NCBI GenBank assembly: GCA_910587945.1
Contig: CAJUNI010000001.1
Location: forward strand, 1 to 64,000
DNA length: 64,000 nt
Direction of reading: 5' to 3'
Source: an uncultured Parvibacter sp.
GTDB taxonomy: Bacteria > Actinomycetota > Coriobacteriia > Coriobacteriales > Eggerthellaceae
Under the pieces are notes generated by a model that saw only the letters and a list, made by a program, of their open reading frames with translations, was not told where the DNA came from and searched no databases. The position numbers were made by a program, and so were the translations under genes. Of the stretch, positions 25,155 through 33,339 are shown piece after piece; position 1 is the first letter of the stretch; every line of letters begins with the position of its first letter.

Positions 25155-27932
25155 ATGGTTGCCGTGCCCGTGTTTATCTTGATTCAAATGGGAACAGCAG
25201 GGGAGGCGGGCTCCCCTCTCGCAGTTCGCGTACTGACCATTATTGTGTCGTTGATTGCGGTGTGCCCGCTAGGGCTCACGATCCTTCATAAAGTTTCAAA
25301 CTACAACAATGGCGCTAACTGCAACGCCGCTGGTGTGTCCGTCATGATGGAAGCCGCTTCCATCATTTCGCGTGGTGGCGCGGTGCCCTTTAGTGCAGAT
25401 GGTACTCCGATCATTCATGACGAAGCAGCTGCTCGTGCGGCAGGCGTAGTACCTGACGGAGCGGAGCTTGTCTATGAGGCTTCGGGTCAGGGAACCCAAG
25501 ATTCTGCAGCCGATCGACTCAAATCCGCCAAGGCAGCTATTGCAGCGCTCACGGGTCGTCCGGTGAGTGATGAGGTGAGCCTCGATCTCTCCGAAGAAAT
25601 GCCGGGTGCGGGTTCTTCTTCTGCTCAAACAGAGGATACGTATACAGACGCTTCGGAAGAGGGAGTGGAAGTTCCTGGCGATGCCGGTGCTGAGGGCGCT
25701 GTCGTTCTAGATAATCAAGAAGGATCCAACCCGGCTGAGTCCCAAGAAGCGAATAACGCGGCTGATGGTGGGGTTCGTGAAACCGCAGAGCTGGGAGTTG
25801 TTGCTGCGGCCGCCCCTGCGAGCATCTTTGCTGTTCCTCAACAGGAGGCTAGCCCTGCGGTGCCTGATTGGTTTAAGGCAGCCCAAGAAAAAGCCAAGCG
25901 TAATGCGGCACCGAAAGAAGTGACGGTCCAACGTTCAAAGTTCGCCACCGCTCTTGAAGCCGCCGAAAAAGAAACTCAAACTCAAGAAGAAGAAAAAGAA
26001 TCCATCGCATCGGCTACCGAACAGCGTTTAGCCCAAATGCGGGAATCCATCATGGAAGTGAAAGCCCCGGCCTTCGCTTCCCTGCGCGAAGAAGAACCAG
26101 TCGCAGAAGCGGAAATGGCACCGACGACGCCCCAGGAAACGGTGGAAGAAGAAGCGCCAGTTTCCGGTGAGGTGACACCCTCGTCTCCGAGCAATTCTTC
26201 AGGCCTTAACCTGCCGACCATTGCGCTCGAAGAAACAACTTCTGAGGCCAAAAAACCCTCCGAATCTTCTCCTCTGGCAGCCACCATTCCGGATCCTTCC
26301 AGTTCACTCTCGGATGAGAACATTACCTACCGTGCTCCTCGCCGGCCGTTAAGCGAAACCGTGCCCGTTCCCGATGTGGAAGCGGCGGCGGCAGAAGCCG
26401 AGCGCCAGGCAGCCGAGCGCCGGGCTCAGGCCTCCCAGCTGTCTGCAGTTATTCCGTCTATTCAGACGGAAGAAGCGGTCGCACCGTTGCCAAGCAATAG
26501 GATTCCGGATCCGCGAGCCTCTAAGCACGCTCGCCGCGCCATGGATCTTCCGTCCATTGCGGAACCGGCTGCTGAGCTTGCCCCGCTTGAAGAACTCACG
26601 AAACAGCATGCGCCCCTCGATGAAGAACGGGGCGACGTTAACGAACGGACGCGCGCTCTTCGCGCAGTGCCTTCGGTAGAGGGACGTCGGGCTTCCTCTG
26701 ACTATGCCGAGCGGGTTAATCAAGCCCACCGCACCCTTCGCGAAACACTTCCTTCTCGTTCCGGGATTCTGGAACCGCAAATGCAAGAAGAAGAGCCTGT
26801 AGAAGAAACGCTTTCCGAGAATGTAGCAGTAGCAGGGTCGTTCGCCGTTGCAGGCGGCACAGGGGCCTTCGCACCGGTAGGAGATGAGTTAATCGAGGAT
26901 GTGGCTCCCGAAGAACTCTACATCGAGGATGCCGATGACTCGGATTATGAGACAAGCATTACTGAGTCGGGTGCGTTCTCAGGCCCGGGCTATGTGGAGA
27001 TGCCGAAATCACGGATGTCTCGCATCTTCGATCGCTTCCGCCACAAGAAACAGGACGATATTGAAGTTACACCGCAACAATGGCTGGATGTGGATGAAGA
27101 GTTCGATGCTCGCTCCGTAGGCAAAGCTCGCGGTGGCTGGGAAAGCTTCCAACAAGAAGACACCTACGAGGAATCCTCCTATGAGGAGCGCAGCTCTTGG
27201 GATGACGGGGATGATTGGGGTGCGTCTCCTGATGCTACGATTCGTTTTGACGCGTCCTACGATGAGGCCTTTGCGGATCAAGAGGACTTCGACTACGAAG
27301 AGCCCAGATCTCGTCGTCGCTCCCGGTCTTCGCGGCGCTACGAAGGCGGCGCATTCTCTCGGGATCAGCTCGGTCGAATTTCGACGCGCTCTGGTGAGGA
27401 AGCTCCGGAAGATATCTACCAGGAAGAATTGCCGCAAGAGGAAGACTATCTCGCGGATACCTATGAGCGGATTCATGAATTTAGTGCGCCTACGGTCAAT
27501 ACGGAAGTTTGGTTTGTTGCTCTAGGTTCTGAGCTTGCCGGCAATGGTGGCATGAAAGCATTCCTGAAAGAACATAGCGCCGAAATGCGTGGCGCCATTG
27601 TGATCGATGTCGAAGGATTAGGTGCCGGTACCCTTTCCCTCATTGAGAAGGAAGGCATGTATCTGCCAAAGGCCTCTTCTTCTCGTATGAAGAGACTCGT
27701 GCGTAAAGCTTCCCAAGCCGTCGGGTTCTCAGTAGGCAGCGCTACGGAGCTTTGGAAAGATTCAGCGGCCTGTTGCGCCATGCGTCACGGGGTTCAAGCG
27801 CTCCATATTGCGGGCATCGAAGCTGACAAGCCGGCCTATTGCGGGCAGAAGGATGACGTTGTTGAGAACCTGTCCCCTGAGGACTTGCAGGCCAACACTG
27901 AATTCCTTGTGCAGCTCATTGCCAGTATTTAG
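25155..27932 (+). CDS. M28 peptidase-like membrane protein, C-terminal part with large disordered insert
   Basis: Continuation of 24652-25149; the open frame really begins at 25119 and no Shine-Dalgarno precedes the ATG at 25155. Two membrane segments are followed by NYNNGANCNAAGVSVMMEAA, which corresponds to the M28 DNASG metal-binding motif with Asp changed to Cys. Then come roughly 650 residues of low-complexity acidic, Pro/Ala/Glu- and later Asp/Tyr/Arg-rich sequence. From about 27500 the M28 fold resumes: VWFVALGSELAGNGGMKAFL (normally an EE pair) and GAIVIDVEGLGAGTL. The last expected metal histidine is replaced in PAYCGQKDDVVENL. Several ligands are therefore missing and catalysis is doubtful. 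Confidence 0.7.
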   Translation: MVAVPVFILIQMGTAGEAGSPLAVRVLTIIVSLIAVCPLGLTILHKVSNYNNGANCNAAGVSVMMEAASIISRGGAVPFSADGTPIIHDEAAARAAGVVPDGAELVYEASGQGTQDSAADRLKSAKAAIAALTGRPVSDEVSLDLSEEMPGAGSSSAQTEDTYTDASEEGVEVPGDAGAEGAVVLDNQEGSNPAESQEANNAADGGVRETAELGVVAAAAPASIFAVPQQEASPAVPDWFKAAQEKAKRNAAPKEVTVQRSKFATALEAAEKETQTQEEEKESIASATEQRLAQMRESIMEVKAPAFASLREEEPVAEAEMAPTTPQETVEEEAPVSGEVTPSSPSNSSGLNLPTIALEETTSEAKKPSESSPLAATIPDPSSSLSDENITYRAPRRPLSETVPVPDVEAAAAEAERQAAERRAQASQLSAVIPSIQTEEAVAPLPSNRIPDPRASKHARRAMDLPSIAEPAAELAPLEELTKQHAPLDEERGDVNERTRALRAVPSVEGRRASSDYAERVNQAHRTLRETLPSRSGILEPQMQEEEPVEETLSENVAVAGSFAVAGGTGAFAPVGDELIEDVAPEELYIEDADDSDYETSITESGAFSGPGYVEMPKSRMSRIFDRFRHKKQDDIEVTPQQWLDVDEEFDARSVGKARGGWESFQQEDTYEESSYEERSSWDDGDDWGASPDATIRFDASYDEAFADQEDFDYEEPRSRRRSRSSRRYEGGAFSRDQLGRISTRSGEEAPEDIYQEELPQEEDYLADTYERIHEFSAPTVNTEVWFVALGSELAGNGGMKAFLKEHSAEMRGAIVIDVEGLGAGTLSLIEKEGMYLPKASSSRMKRLVRKASQAVGFSVGSATELWKDSAACCAMRHGVQALHIAGIEADKPAYCGQKDDVVENLSPEDLQANTEFLVQLIASI

Positions 27933-27952
27933 CCTGGAATAAAGAGAAAACG

Positions 27953-28873
27953 CTAGGATTGAGCCACGAGGGAATTCGCTTGAATGACCTCGTGGAGCTT
28001 TTCGATGTAGCGCGAAAGTAATGGTCCGGCTTGTCGTTCCCGGTGCATGATATAACCCACTTCCATCGGCTCATCCACCTCAAGCGGAATGGAAGCAATT
28101 CCCGAATGCATTTCTGCAGACAGCACACCCGTTGAGAGGGTGTAGCTATGGTGGTGGGTCAAAAGGTTAGTGAGCGTGCCGCGATCGGAAATGCGAATGT
28201 TGCGCTTGTGGGGCAAGTAAGAAAGCGGCTCTTCGGCATAGTAGAACGAATTGGTAGTTCCTTGCTCAAAGGAAATACGCGGGTATTCTTCAAGATCTTC
28301 TACCGTGAGAGTCTTGTGATGAGCTAACGGGTGGTCCTCCTTTAAGAACACATGGACACTGGCCGTGAATAGTGGATGAAACTCAACGTTGGCATCGTCA
28401 AAGGCTTTACTGAGAACGCGACGATTGAAATCATCCAGATAGAGAATACCAACCTGACTTCTGAAGGTGCGCACATCATCAATGATCTGGCCGGTGGCAC
28501 ATTCGCGAAGGGTGAAATCATATTCATCGCCAGGATATTCATCGGCCACTTGCATAAACGCTAGAAGACTGAAGTAGTAGTGCTGGGTAGACACCGCCAG
28601 TTGGGCATGACTGGCTTCGCCGCCGGCATATCGCTCTTCAAGCATGTCGGCTTGCTCCACCACTTGGCGGGCGTAGCCTAATAACTCAGTGCCGTCGTTG
28701 GTGAGGGTGACCCCCCGGTTGCTGCGCACAAAGATAGTGATGCCTAGTTCCCGCTCGAGTTCTTTCACGGCCGTGGAGAGATTGGATTGAGCGGTATATA
28801 AGTTTTGGGCCGCGCCATTTATAGAGCCGTATTCAGCAATAGCAATGAGATAACGAAGTTGTTGAAGGGTCAT
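27953..28873 (-). CDS. LysR-type transcriptional regulator
   Basis: A 306-residue LTTR. The N-terminal winged helix (MTLQQLRYLIAIAEYGSING, then AQSNLSTAVKELERELG) is followed by a linker helix and an effector-binding domain from about residue 90. It is divergent from the CoA ligase gene at 29192, the usual arrangement for an LTTR and its target. Its effector domain resembles the stand-alone protein at 30752-31408 along its length (for example STQHYYFSLLAFMQV against SGQHYLFDVQTFAQV). The ligand is unknown. Confidence 0.93.
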   Translation of the reverse strand: MTLQQLRYLIAIAEYGSINGAAQNLYTAQSNLSTAVKELERELGITIFVRSNRGVTLTNDGTELLGYARQVVEQADMLEERYAGGEASHAQLAVSTQHYYFSLLAFMQVADEYPGDEYDFTLRECATGQIIDDVRTFRSQVGILYLDDFNRRVLSKAFDDANVEFHPLFTASVHVFLKEDHPLAHHKTLTVEDLEEYPRISFEQGTTNSFYYAEEPLSYLPHKRNIRISDRGTLTNLLTHHHSYTLSTGVLSAEMHSGIASIPLEVDEPMEVGYIMHRERQAGPLLSRYIEKLHEVIQANSLVAQS

Positions 28874-29191
28874 GGGGCTACCTTCTTAGGTTTCAAGCGA
28901 AGGGAAGGGCGTATGTAACGGAGCCGATAATACCCCTTCTCCGAACTATACATTGGAAAAACCCGTAATTGGGTTATCGGTATTATAGATAGCAACTCAT
29001 CAAAACTGTGAATGACGAAACCCCTTGTCCAAACTTTCATTCAATGGTTTCATAGCCCTTGCAGTTTTGCACCTGACGCGCCGGCGGTCGTCCTTCCAAG
29101 ACCCCGGCGTGTTGTATGAGAACTGTGGCGGCGAAGGCGGTTTGCCTTGCCACCAGGTACGGACCATCGCACTATCAAAAAGGAGCCGAAC
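28874..29191. promoter_or_regulatory. divergent regulatory region between the LysR gene and the CoA ligase
   Basis: A 318-bp intergenic region. Inverted repeats suited to an LTTR are AACCC-GTAATT-GGGTT at 28960-28975 and ATAATACC / GGTATTAT at about 28927-28934 and 28979-28986. The part from 29000 to 29178 shows nothing I can assign. Confidence 0.4.
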
Positions 29192-30532
29192 ATGGCAAAG
29201 GACATTCCCTACGATCAGAAGTACTACGATCCAGAGATCGAATGCATGCCGCGCCCTGAGCTAGAGGCTCTTCAGCTCGAGCGCTTAAAAACCATGGTGC
29301 AGTACGCCTATGACAACACGGTGTATTACAAGCGCACCTTTGACGAGGCAGGGGTAAAACCCTCTGACATTACGAGCCTCAAAGACATTGAGAAATTCCC
29401 CTTCATTGATAAGAAGACTGAGCGGGAAACCCAGCATGTAGGGAGCTTCTTTGGTGAGATGTGCTCCGTACCGGAAGAGGAAGTTATCTTTATGGCTACC
29501 TCTTCGGGATCAACGGGAGTACCTACGGTAAGCCCCTTTACCCAAGAGGACTTTGACCTGTGGCAAGACACTGAGGCTCGTTTATTCTGGCAAGCCGGCA
29601 TGCGCCCCAACGACCGCTACGTTCATGGCTTGAACTTTGCACTCTATGTGGGCGGCCCTGACGTTATCGGCGCACAGCGTTTGGGTGCTCTGGCCATTTG
29701 GGTGGGTGCCGTTCCCTCTGATCGCCTTTTGTTTGTGCTGAAGCAATACCAGCCCACCGTTATTTGGACTAGCCCCTCTTACGCGTGGACTCTTGGCGAA
29801 AAGGCCAAAGAGAAGGGCTACGATCCCAAGACGGACTTCTCGATTCACACCATCATTGTGGCGGGTGAGCCGGGTGGCTCCATTAAGTCCACGCGGGAAG
29901 CCATCGAGAACCTCTGGGGGGCAAAAGTTGTCGACTTCTTCGGCCTGTCGGACATTTACGGTGCCTGTGCTGCTATGTGTGAAGCCAAAGACGGTTTGCA
30001 CATTGTGGAGGACCAAATCCTCGTAGAAACCGTGGATCCCAACACTGGGGAAGTCCTTGAGCCTGGTGAGTTGGGTGAGCTGGTCTATACCACGCTGACG
30101 AAGAAGGCGCGCCCGATGATTCGCTTCCGCACGGGCGACATCGGCTACGTTTCTAACGAAAAGTGCGAATGCGGTCGTACTCTTGCTCGTATTCATATCA
30201 CCGGCCGTAAGGACGAGATGTTTATCGTGGGCGCGGTAAATGTATTCCCCACCGACATCGAGTATGTGGTTCGCGCCGAAGAGGGACTCACGGGCGAATA
30301 TTCAATCCGCGTTTACGATCAGGACTTCACCACCAAATACGAGGTCTCGGTGGAGCGTGCTCAAAACTCCGAAGAGCCCTATGACGAAGTGGCGAAGCGC
30401 GTGGAGAATGCTCTCAAAACGCACACTGGCGTGCGTCCGGCTAAGGTCATTGTCTATGACGCCGGCAAGCTGGGAACGTCTTCAGAACACAAGGCATCTC
30501 GCTTTGTGGATGAGCGCACCTCAGCGAAATAA
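29192..30532 (+). CDS. phenylacetate--CoA ligase family protein (PaaK-like)
   Basis: Adenylate-forming ligase of 446 residues, the usual PaaK length. The AMP-binding P-loop is ATSSGSTGVPTVSPFTQEDF, followed by FFGLSDIYGACAAMCEAKDG, RFRTGDIGYVSNEKCECGRT and the C-terminal hinge and lysine region ITGRKDEMFIVGAVNVFPTDIE. PaaK enzymes form aryl-acetyl-CoA from arylacetates; in anaerobes relatives accompany 2-oxoacid oxidoreductases, and the exact substrate here is open. The ATG at 29192 has AAGGAG and is preferred to the upstream 29147. It is divergent from the LysR gene, its likely regulator. Confidence 0.9.
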   Translation: MAKDIPYDQKYYDPEIECMPRPELEALQLERLKTMVQYAYDNTVYYKRTFDEAGVKPSDITSLKDIEKFPFIDKKTERETQHVGSFFGEMCSVPEEEVIFMATSSGSTGVPTVSPFTQEDFDLWQDTEARLFWQAGMRPNDRYVHGLNFALYVGGPDVIGAQRLGALAIWVGAVPSDRLLFVLKQYQPTVIWTSPSYAWTLGEKAKEKGYDPKTDFSIHTIIVAGEPGGSIKSTREAIENLWGAKVVDFFGLSDIYGACAAMCEAKDGLHIVEDQILVETVDPNTGEVLEPGELGELVYTTLTKKARPMIRFRTGDIGYVSNEKCECGRTLARIHITGRKDEMFIVGAVNVFPTDIEYVVRAEEGLTGEYSIRVYDQDFTTKYEVSVERAQNSEEPYDEVAKRVENALKTHTGVRPAKVIVYDAGKLGTSSEHKASRFVDERTSAK

Positions 30533-30710
30533 GCGCTTACTGCATTCAACCGACACGAAAGAAGCGACGCAGGAGAACACCCCCGGCAAGGCTCAAGATC
30601 CGCATGGGGGAACCCAGGGAAGGATTCGGCTCCTATTCCCTAGGAACAGCGGGCGCAGCAAATCCGCTACTATGAAACCTATCACCTGCGGCGCAGCAGA
30701 AAATCTATTC

Positions 30711-30748
30711 GGGGCACATTCTGCTGTGCCCCAACTTTGAAAGGGGCA
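30711..30748 (+). promoter_or_regulatory. alternative hairpins that can mask the start of the next gene
   Basis: Three complementary segments: GGGGCACA (30711-30718), TGTGCCCC (30725-30732) and GGGGCA (30743-30748). The middle can pair with the first (8-bp stem) or with the third, which contains the Shine-Dalgarno AAAGGGG of the gene starting at 30752. The two pairings exclude each other, as in an attenuator or translational switch. The first hairpin lacks a good U run, so simple termination is less likely. Confidence 0.45.
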
Positions 30749-30751
30749 TCT

Positions 30752-31408
30752 ATGAGCAAGACCTTCTCTATTTCAGGTCAGCACTATCTATTCGATGTTC
30801 AGACGTTTGCTCAAGTGGTTCTGGCCGCTGGTGGGGAAGAGTATCACTACGCGCTCTATGACCGCACGACCCAAGGGGTCATTGACGACGTGGTAAATGG
30901 CACCTCCGACCTTGGCGTGCTGTTCCAAACCACGGAAACGGCAGAAAAGTTGAACGAGGCCCTGGAAGTGGCCGGCTTGAAGTTCCATGAACTTATTCAC
31001 AGCGCCCCCCGCGTCGCCTTGCCAGCAAGCCATCCATTGGTGAATGCCGATGCGCTCACGCTCGAGGCGTTATCGGACTATCCCTATATCTACTTCGATC
31101 AGGGCGTTGATGCTCCGGTGTGGCTCTATGAAGAAGCGCTGGCCGGGGTTCCTCGGGACAAGTCCATTGCTTGCACCGACCGCGCATCCCTGTCCGAACT
31201 GATTGTGGCGCTCAATGGCTATACGGTTACCAGTGGCATCTTGGTGGGCATTTCCGATGGCAGTCTGTTGAAGACGGTTCCCCTCGACACCGATGTCCGT
31301 CTCATCTTGGGTTATATCACTCGCGAGGATGCGGAACTCTCTGATCTGGAGCAGCGCTTTATCGAAAAGCTTGCGAAGAACCTGGAGCGCTATACCTCGT
31401 TATCTTAA
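30752..31408 (+). CDS. stand-alone LysR effector-binding domain protein (no DNA-binding domain)
   Basis: A 218-residue protein that corresponds to the effector-binding (periplasmic-binding-protein-like) half of an LTTR, with no helix-turn-helix. It resembles the C-terminal half of the LysR protein at 27953-28873: VIDDVVNGTSDLGVLF against IIDDVRTFRSQVGILY, LKFHELIHSAPRVALPASHPL against VEFHPLFTASVHVFLKEDHPL, and YPYIYFDQG against YPRISFEQG. The ATG at 30752 follows AAAGGGG. It has no signal peptide, so it is cytoplasmic. It could sense the same ligand or form mixed oligomers with the full-length regulator; both are inference. Confidence 0.85.
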   Translation: MSKTFSISGQHYLFDVQTFAQVVLAAGGEEYHYALYDRTTQGVIDDVVNGTSDLGVLFQTTETAEKLNEALEVAGLKFHELIHSAPRVALPASHPLVNADALTLEALSDYPYIYFDQGVDAPVWLYEEALAGVPRDKSIACTDRASLSELIVALNGYTVTSGILVGISDGSLLKTVPLDTDVRLILGYITREDAELSDLEQRFIEKLAKNLERYTSLS

Positions 31409-31476
31409 GAAGCACATCCAAGCGAGGTCAGGGCGGGGAATTCCGAACTAATCGCGGTTCCATCAGCACCTTTGAG

Positions 31477-31510
31477 GCTCCGTGGGGACAAATCCCCGCG
31501 GAGCTTTTCT
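31477..31510 (+). terminator. Rho-independent terminator
   Basis: Stem GCTCCGTGGGG / CCCCGCGGAGC (one G-T pair), 6-base loop, then TTTT, after the stand-alone LysR-domain gene. Confidence 0.85.
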
Positions 31511-31544
31511 ACAATGGGGAAAAAGACCCAATAGAGAGGCTCCC

Positions 31545-32780
31545 ATGGTTTTAGACGATAAACTCATTTACGAAGATATTCAGGCTGAAGGTCATCTCAT
31601 TGACTCCGATATTCTGTCCAAGATTATGGGCGGCATTGTGGAGTTGGATGGCGAATATGAAGTGCTTTCTCTCCATATTGGACGCGGCAATGAAAACACC
31701 TCCACCATTACGATGCGCGTGTTTGGCAAAGACCACGCCCATCTTACTCAGATGCTGCGCTATCTCCATGGTCTCGGCGTAGCTCCTATTCATTCTCAAG
31801 ATGCGCTCACTTTACCAGCGCCGGCCGATGGGGTATTTCCGGAAGAATTCTATGCCACTACCAATTTAGTTACCCAAGTTCGGCTGGGTCAGCACTGGCA
31901 TACCGTCGCTAATACGGAAATGGACTTGGGTCTGGTGGTGGACCCCGCCGACCAAAGCGTGCGAGGGGTGCCGGTTGCTGAGGTTCGCCAGGGCGATGCG
32001 GTGGTAGTGGGTCAGCAAGGTATTCGCGTCCTGTTCCAAGAGCGTCCCCGTGAAAAAGAAGCCTTCGAGTTCATGAACTCTACCGCCTCCAGTGAAAAGC
32101 CCAAAGAGCAAATCATTCGTCAGGTGGCAGCCCTGCTCAAAGAAGTGCGCGCTGCTCAGAAAGACGTGATTGCCGTAGTGGGGCCAGCCATTATTCATAC
32201 TGGTGCTGCTAAAGATCTCATCCGTCTGGTGAAGGCAGGCTATGTCACGGTGTTGTTTGGCGGCAATGCGGTGGCTACCCATGACATCGAGTCAGCGCTC
32301 TACGGAACGTCGCTGGGCATTGATCTTTCCACCGGTCTGTCGGTACCCTCGGGTCATGAGCATCACTTGCGCGCCATTAATCGCATTCGGGGTTGTGGCT
32401 CTATTGCTCAAGCGGTGGAAGAAGGAGTACTCACCGAGGGTCTTATGTATACCTTGGTGCAAACCGAAACGCCTTTTGTGCTTGCCGGGTCAATTCGGGA
32501 TGACGGCCCGCTACCCGATGTCATTACCGACACCGTGAAGGCTCAGGATGCCATGCGCCCTTGGTGTCAGAAAGCGGGTGCCTGCATCATGATGTCTACC
32601 ATGCTGCACTCCATTGCAACGGGCAATATGCTTCCCGCTTCTGTCACCACGGTCTGTGTAGATATCAATCCTGCAGTGGTGACAAAGTTGTCGGACCGGG
32701 GAAGTTTCCAGACCATAGGCATCATTACTGATGTCGGGCTATTCTTGAAGTCCTTAGCGGATGAACTTGAGTGTGACTAG
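31545..32780 (+). CDS. TIGR00300 family protein, probable NAD-dependent ornithine cyclodeaminase
   Basis: A 411-residue member of the TIGR00300 / LOR-SDH-domain family. The N-terminal GHLIDSDILSKIMGGIVELDGEYEVLSLHIGRGNE part and the C-terminal Rossmann-like part (VIAVVGPAIIHTGAAKDLIRLV, then VLFGGNAVATHDIESALYGTSLGID and CVDINPAVVTKLSDRGS) are typical. Characterised relatives in Methanococcus and in the cyanobacterial AgrE protein convert ornithine to proline and ammonia. That activity is transferred by family only. The ATG at 31545 has AGAGAGG; an in-frame GTG/ATG further upstream would overlap the terminator. Confidence 0.8.
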   Translation: MVLDDKLIYEDIQAEGHLIDSDILSKIMGGIVELDGEYEVLSLHIGRGNENTSTITMRVFGKDHAHLTQMLRYLHGLGVAPIHSQDALTLPAPADGVFPEEFYATTNLVTQVRLGQHWHTVANTEMDLGLVVDPADQSVRGVPVAEVRQGDAVVVGQQGIRVLFQERPREKEAFEFMNSTASSEKPKEQIIRQVAALLKEVRAAQKDVIAVVGPAIIHTGAAKDLIRLVKAGYVTVLFGGNAVATHDIESALYGTSLGIDLSTGLSVPSGHEHHLRAINRIRGCGSIAQAVEEGVLTEGLMYTLVQTETPFVLAGSIRDDGPLPDVITDTVKAQDAMRPWCQKAGACIMMSTMLHSIATGNMLPASVTTVCVDINPAVVTKLSDRGSFQTIGIITDVGLFLKSLADELECD

Positions 32781-32811
32781 GGTTTCTCTGAGATCTAAGG
32801 AGCGTTGAGTC

Positions 32812-33210
32812 ATGGGAGATTTTTCCGAGCGCGTGTTTGCGGTCGTGCAACAGATTCCGCGAGGGAAAGTTGCCACCTATGGACAAGTGGGTCGCCTCAT
32901 TGGCGCTCCTCGCTCGGCGCGCTACGTGGGCTATGCTCTGCGCTCTAATCCTGCTCCGGGAGTAGATCCTGCCTCTATTCCTTGTCATCGAGTGGTATTT
33001 AAAGATGGTGCCATGGCTTCGGGGTTTGCCTTTGGAGGTCCGGAGATTCAGCGGAAGATGCTGGAAGAAGAAGGGGTAATCTTCACTGACGAGGGAAAGG
33101 TGGCCATGGAGGTTTCTCAATGGGATGGTTCCACCGCTATTCCCGGTAGTGAACCCGCCTCGCCGCCCGCGGACTTCGATTGGGCCCGGGAGCTGGGCGA
33201 CATCGAGTAG
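32812..33210 (+). CDS. MGMT-domain protein (alkyl-DNA cysteine transferase-like)
   Basis: A 132-residue protein made of the DNA-binding/active-site domain of O6-alkylguanine-DNA alkyltransferases: VFAVVQQIPRGKVATYGQV and SARYVGYALRSNP, with the reactive cysteine in IPCHRVV. The N-terminal domain of Ogt/Ada is absent. Because the cysteine is present rather than the tryptophan of alkyltransferase-like proteins, it may be an active minimal enzyme. It lies 31 bp after the preceding gene and is probably cotranscribed. Confidence 0.88.
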   Translation: MGDFSERVFAVVQQIPRGKVATYGQVGRLIGAPRSARYVGYALRSNPAPGVDPASIPCHRVVFKDGAMASGFAFGGPEIQRKMLEEEGVIFTDEGKVAMEVSQWDGSTAIPGSEPASPPADFDWARELGDIE

Positions 33211-33274
33211 CGCGCCTCACAAACCGGGATTTCCGAGGAATTCGCCGCGGCAGACCCTGAGCCAACGGAGCGAT

Positions 33275-33283
33275 TGCTATGAT
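33275..33283 (+). promoter_or_regulatory. extended -10 element before the oxidoreductase operon
   Basis: TGCTATGAT, 57 bp before the first ATG of the operon; no clear -35. Confidence 0.4.
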
Positions 33284-33339
33284 GAACATTCCCGCTTCTG
33301 GATGGGAAGCGGTTCAATCCTTGAAAGATTGAGGTAGCG

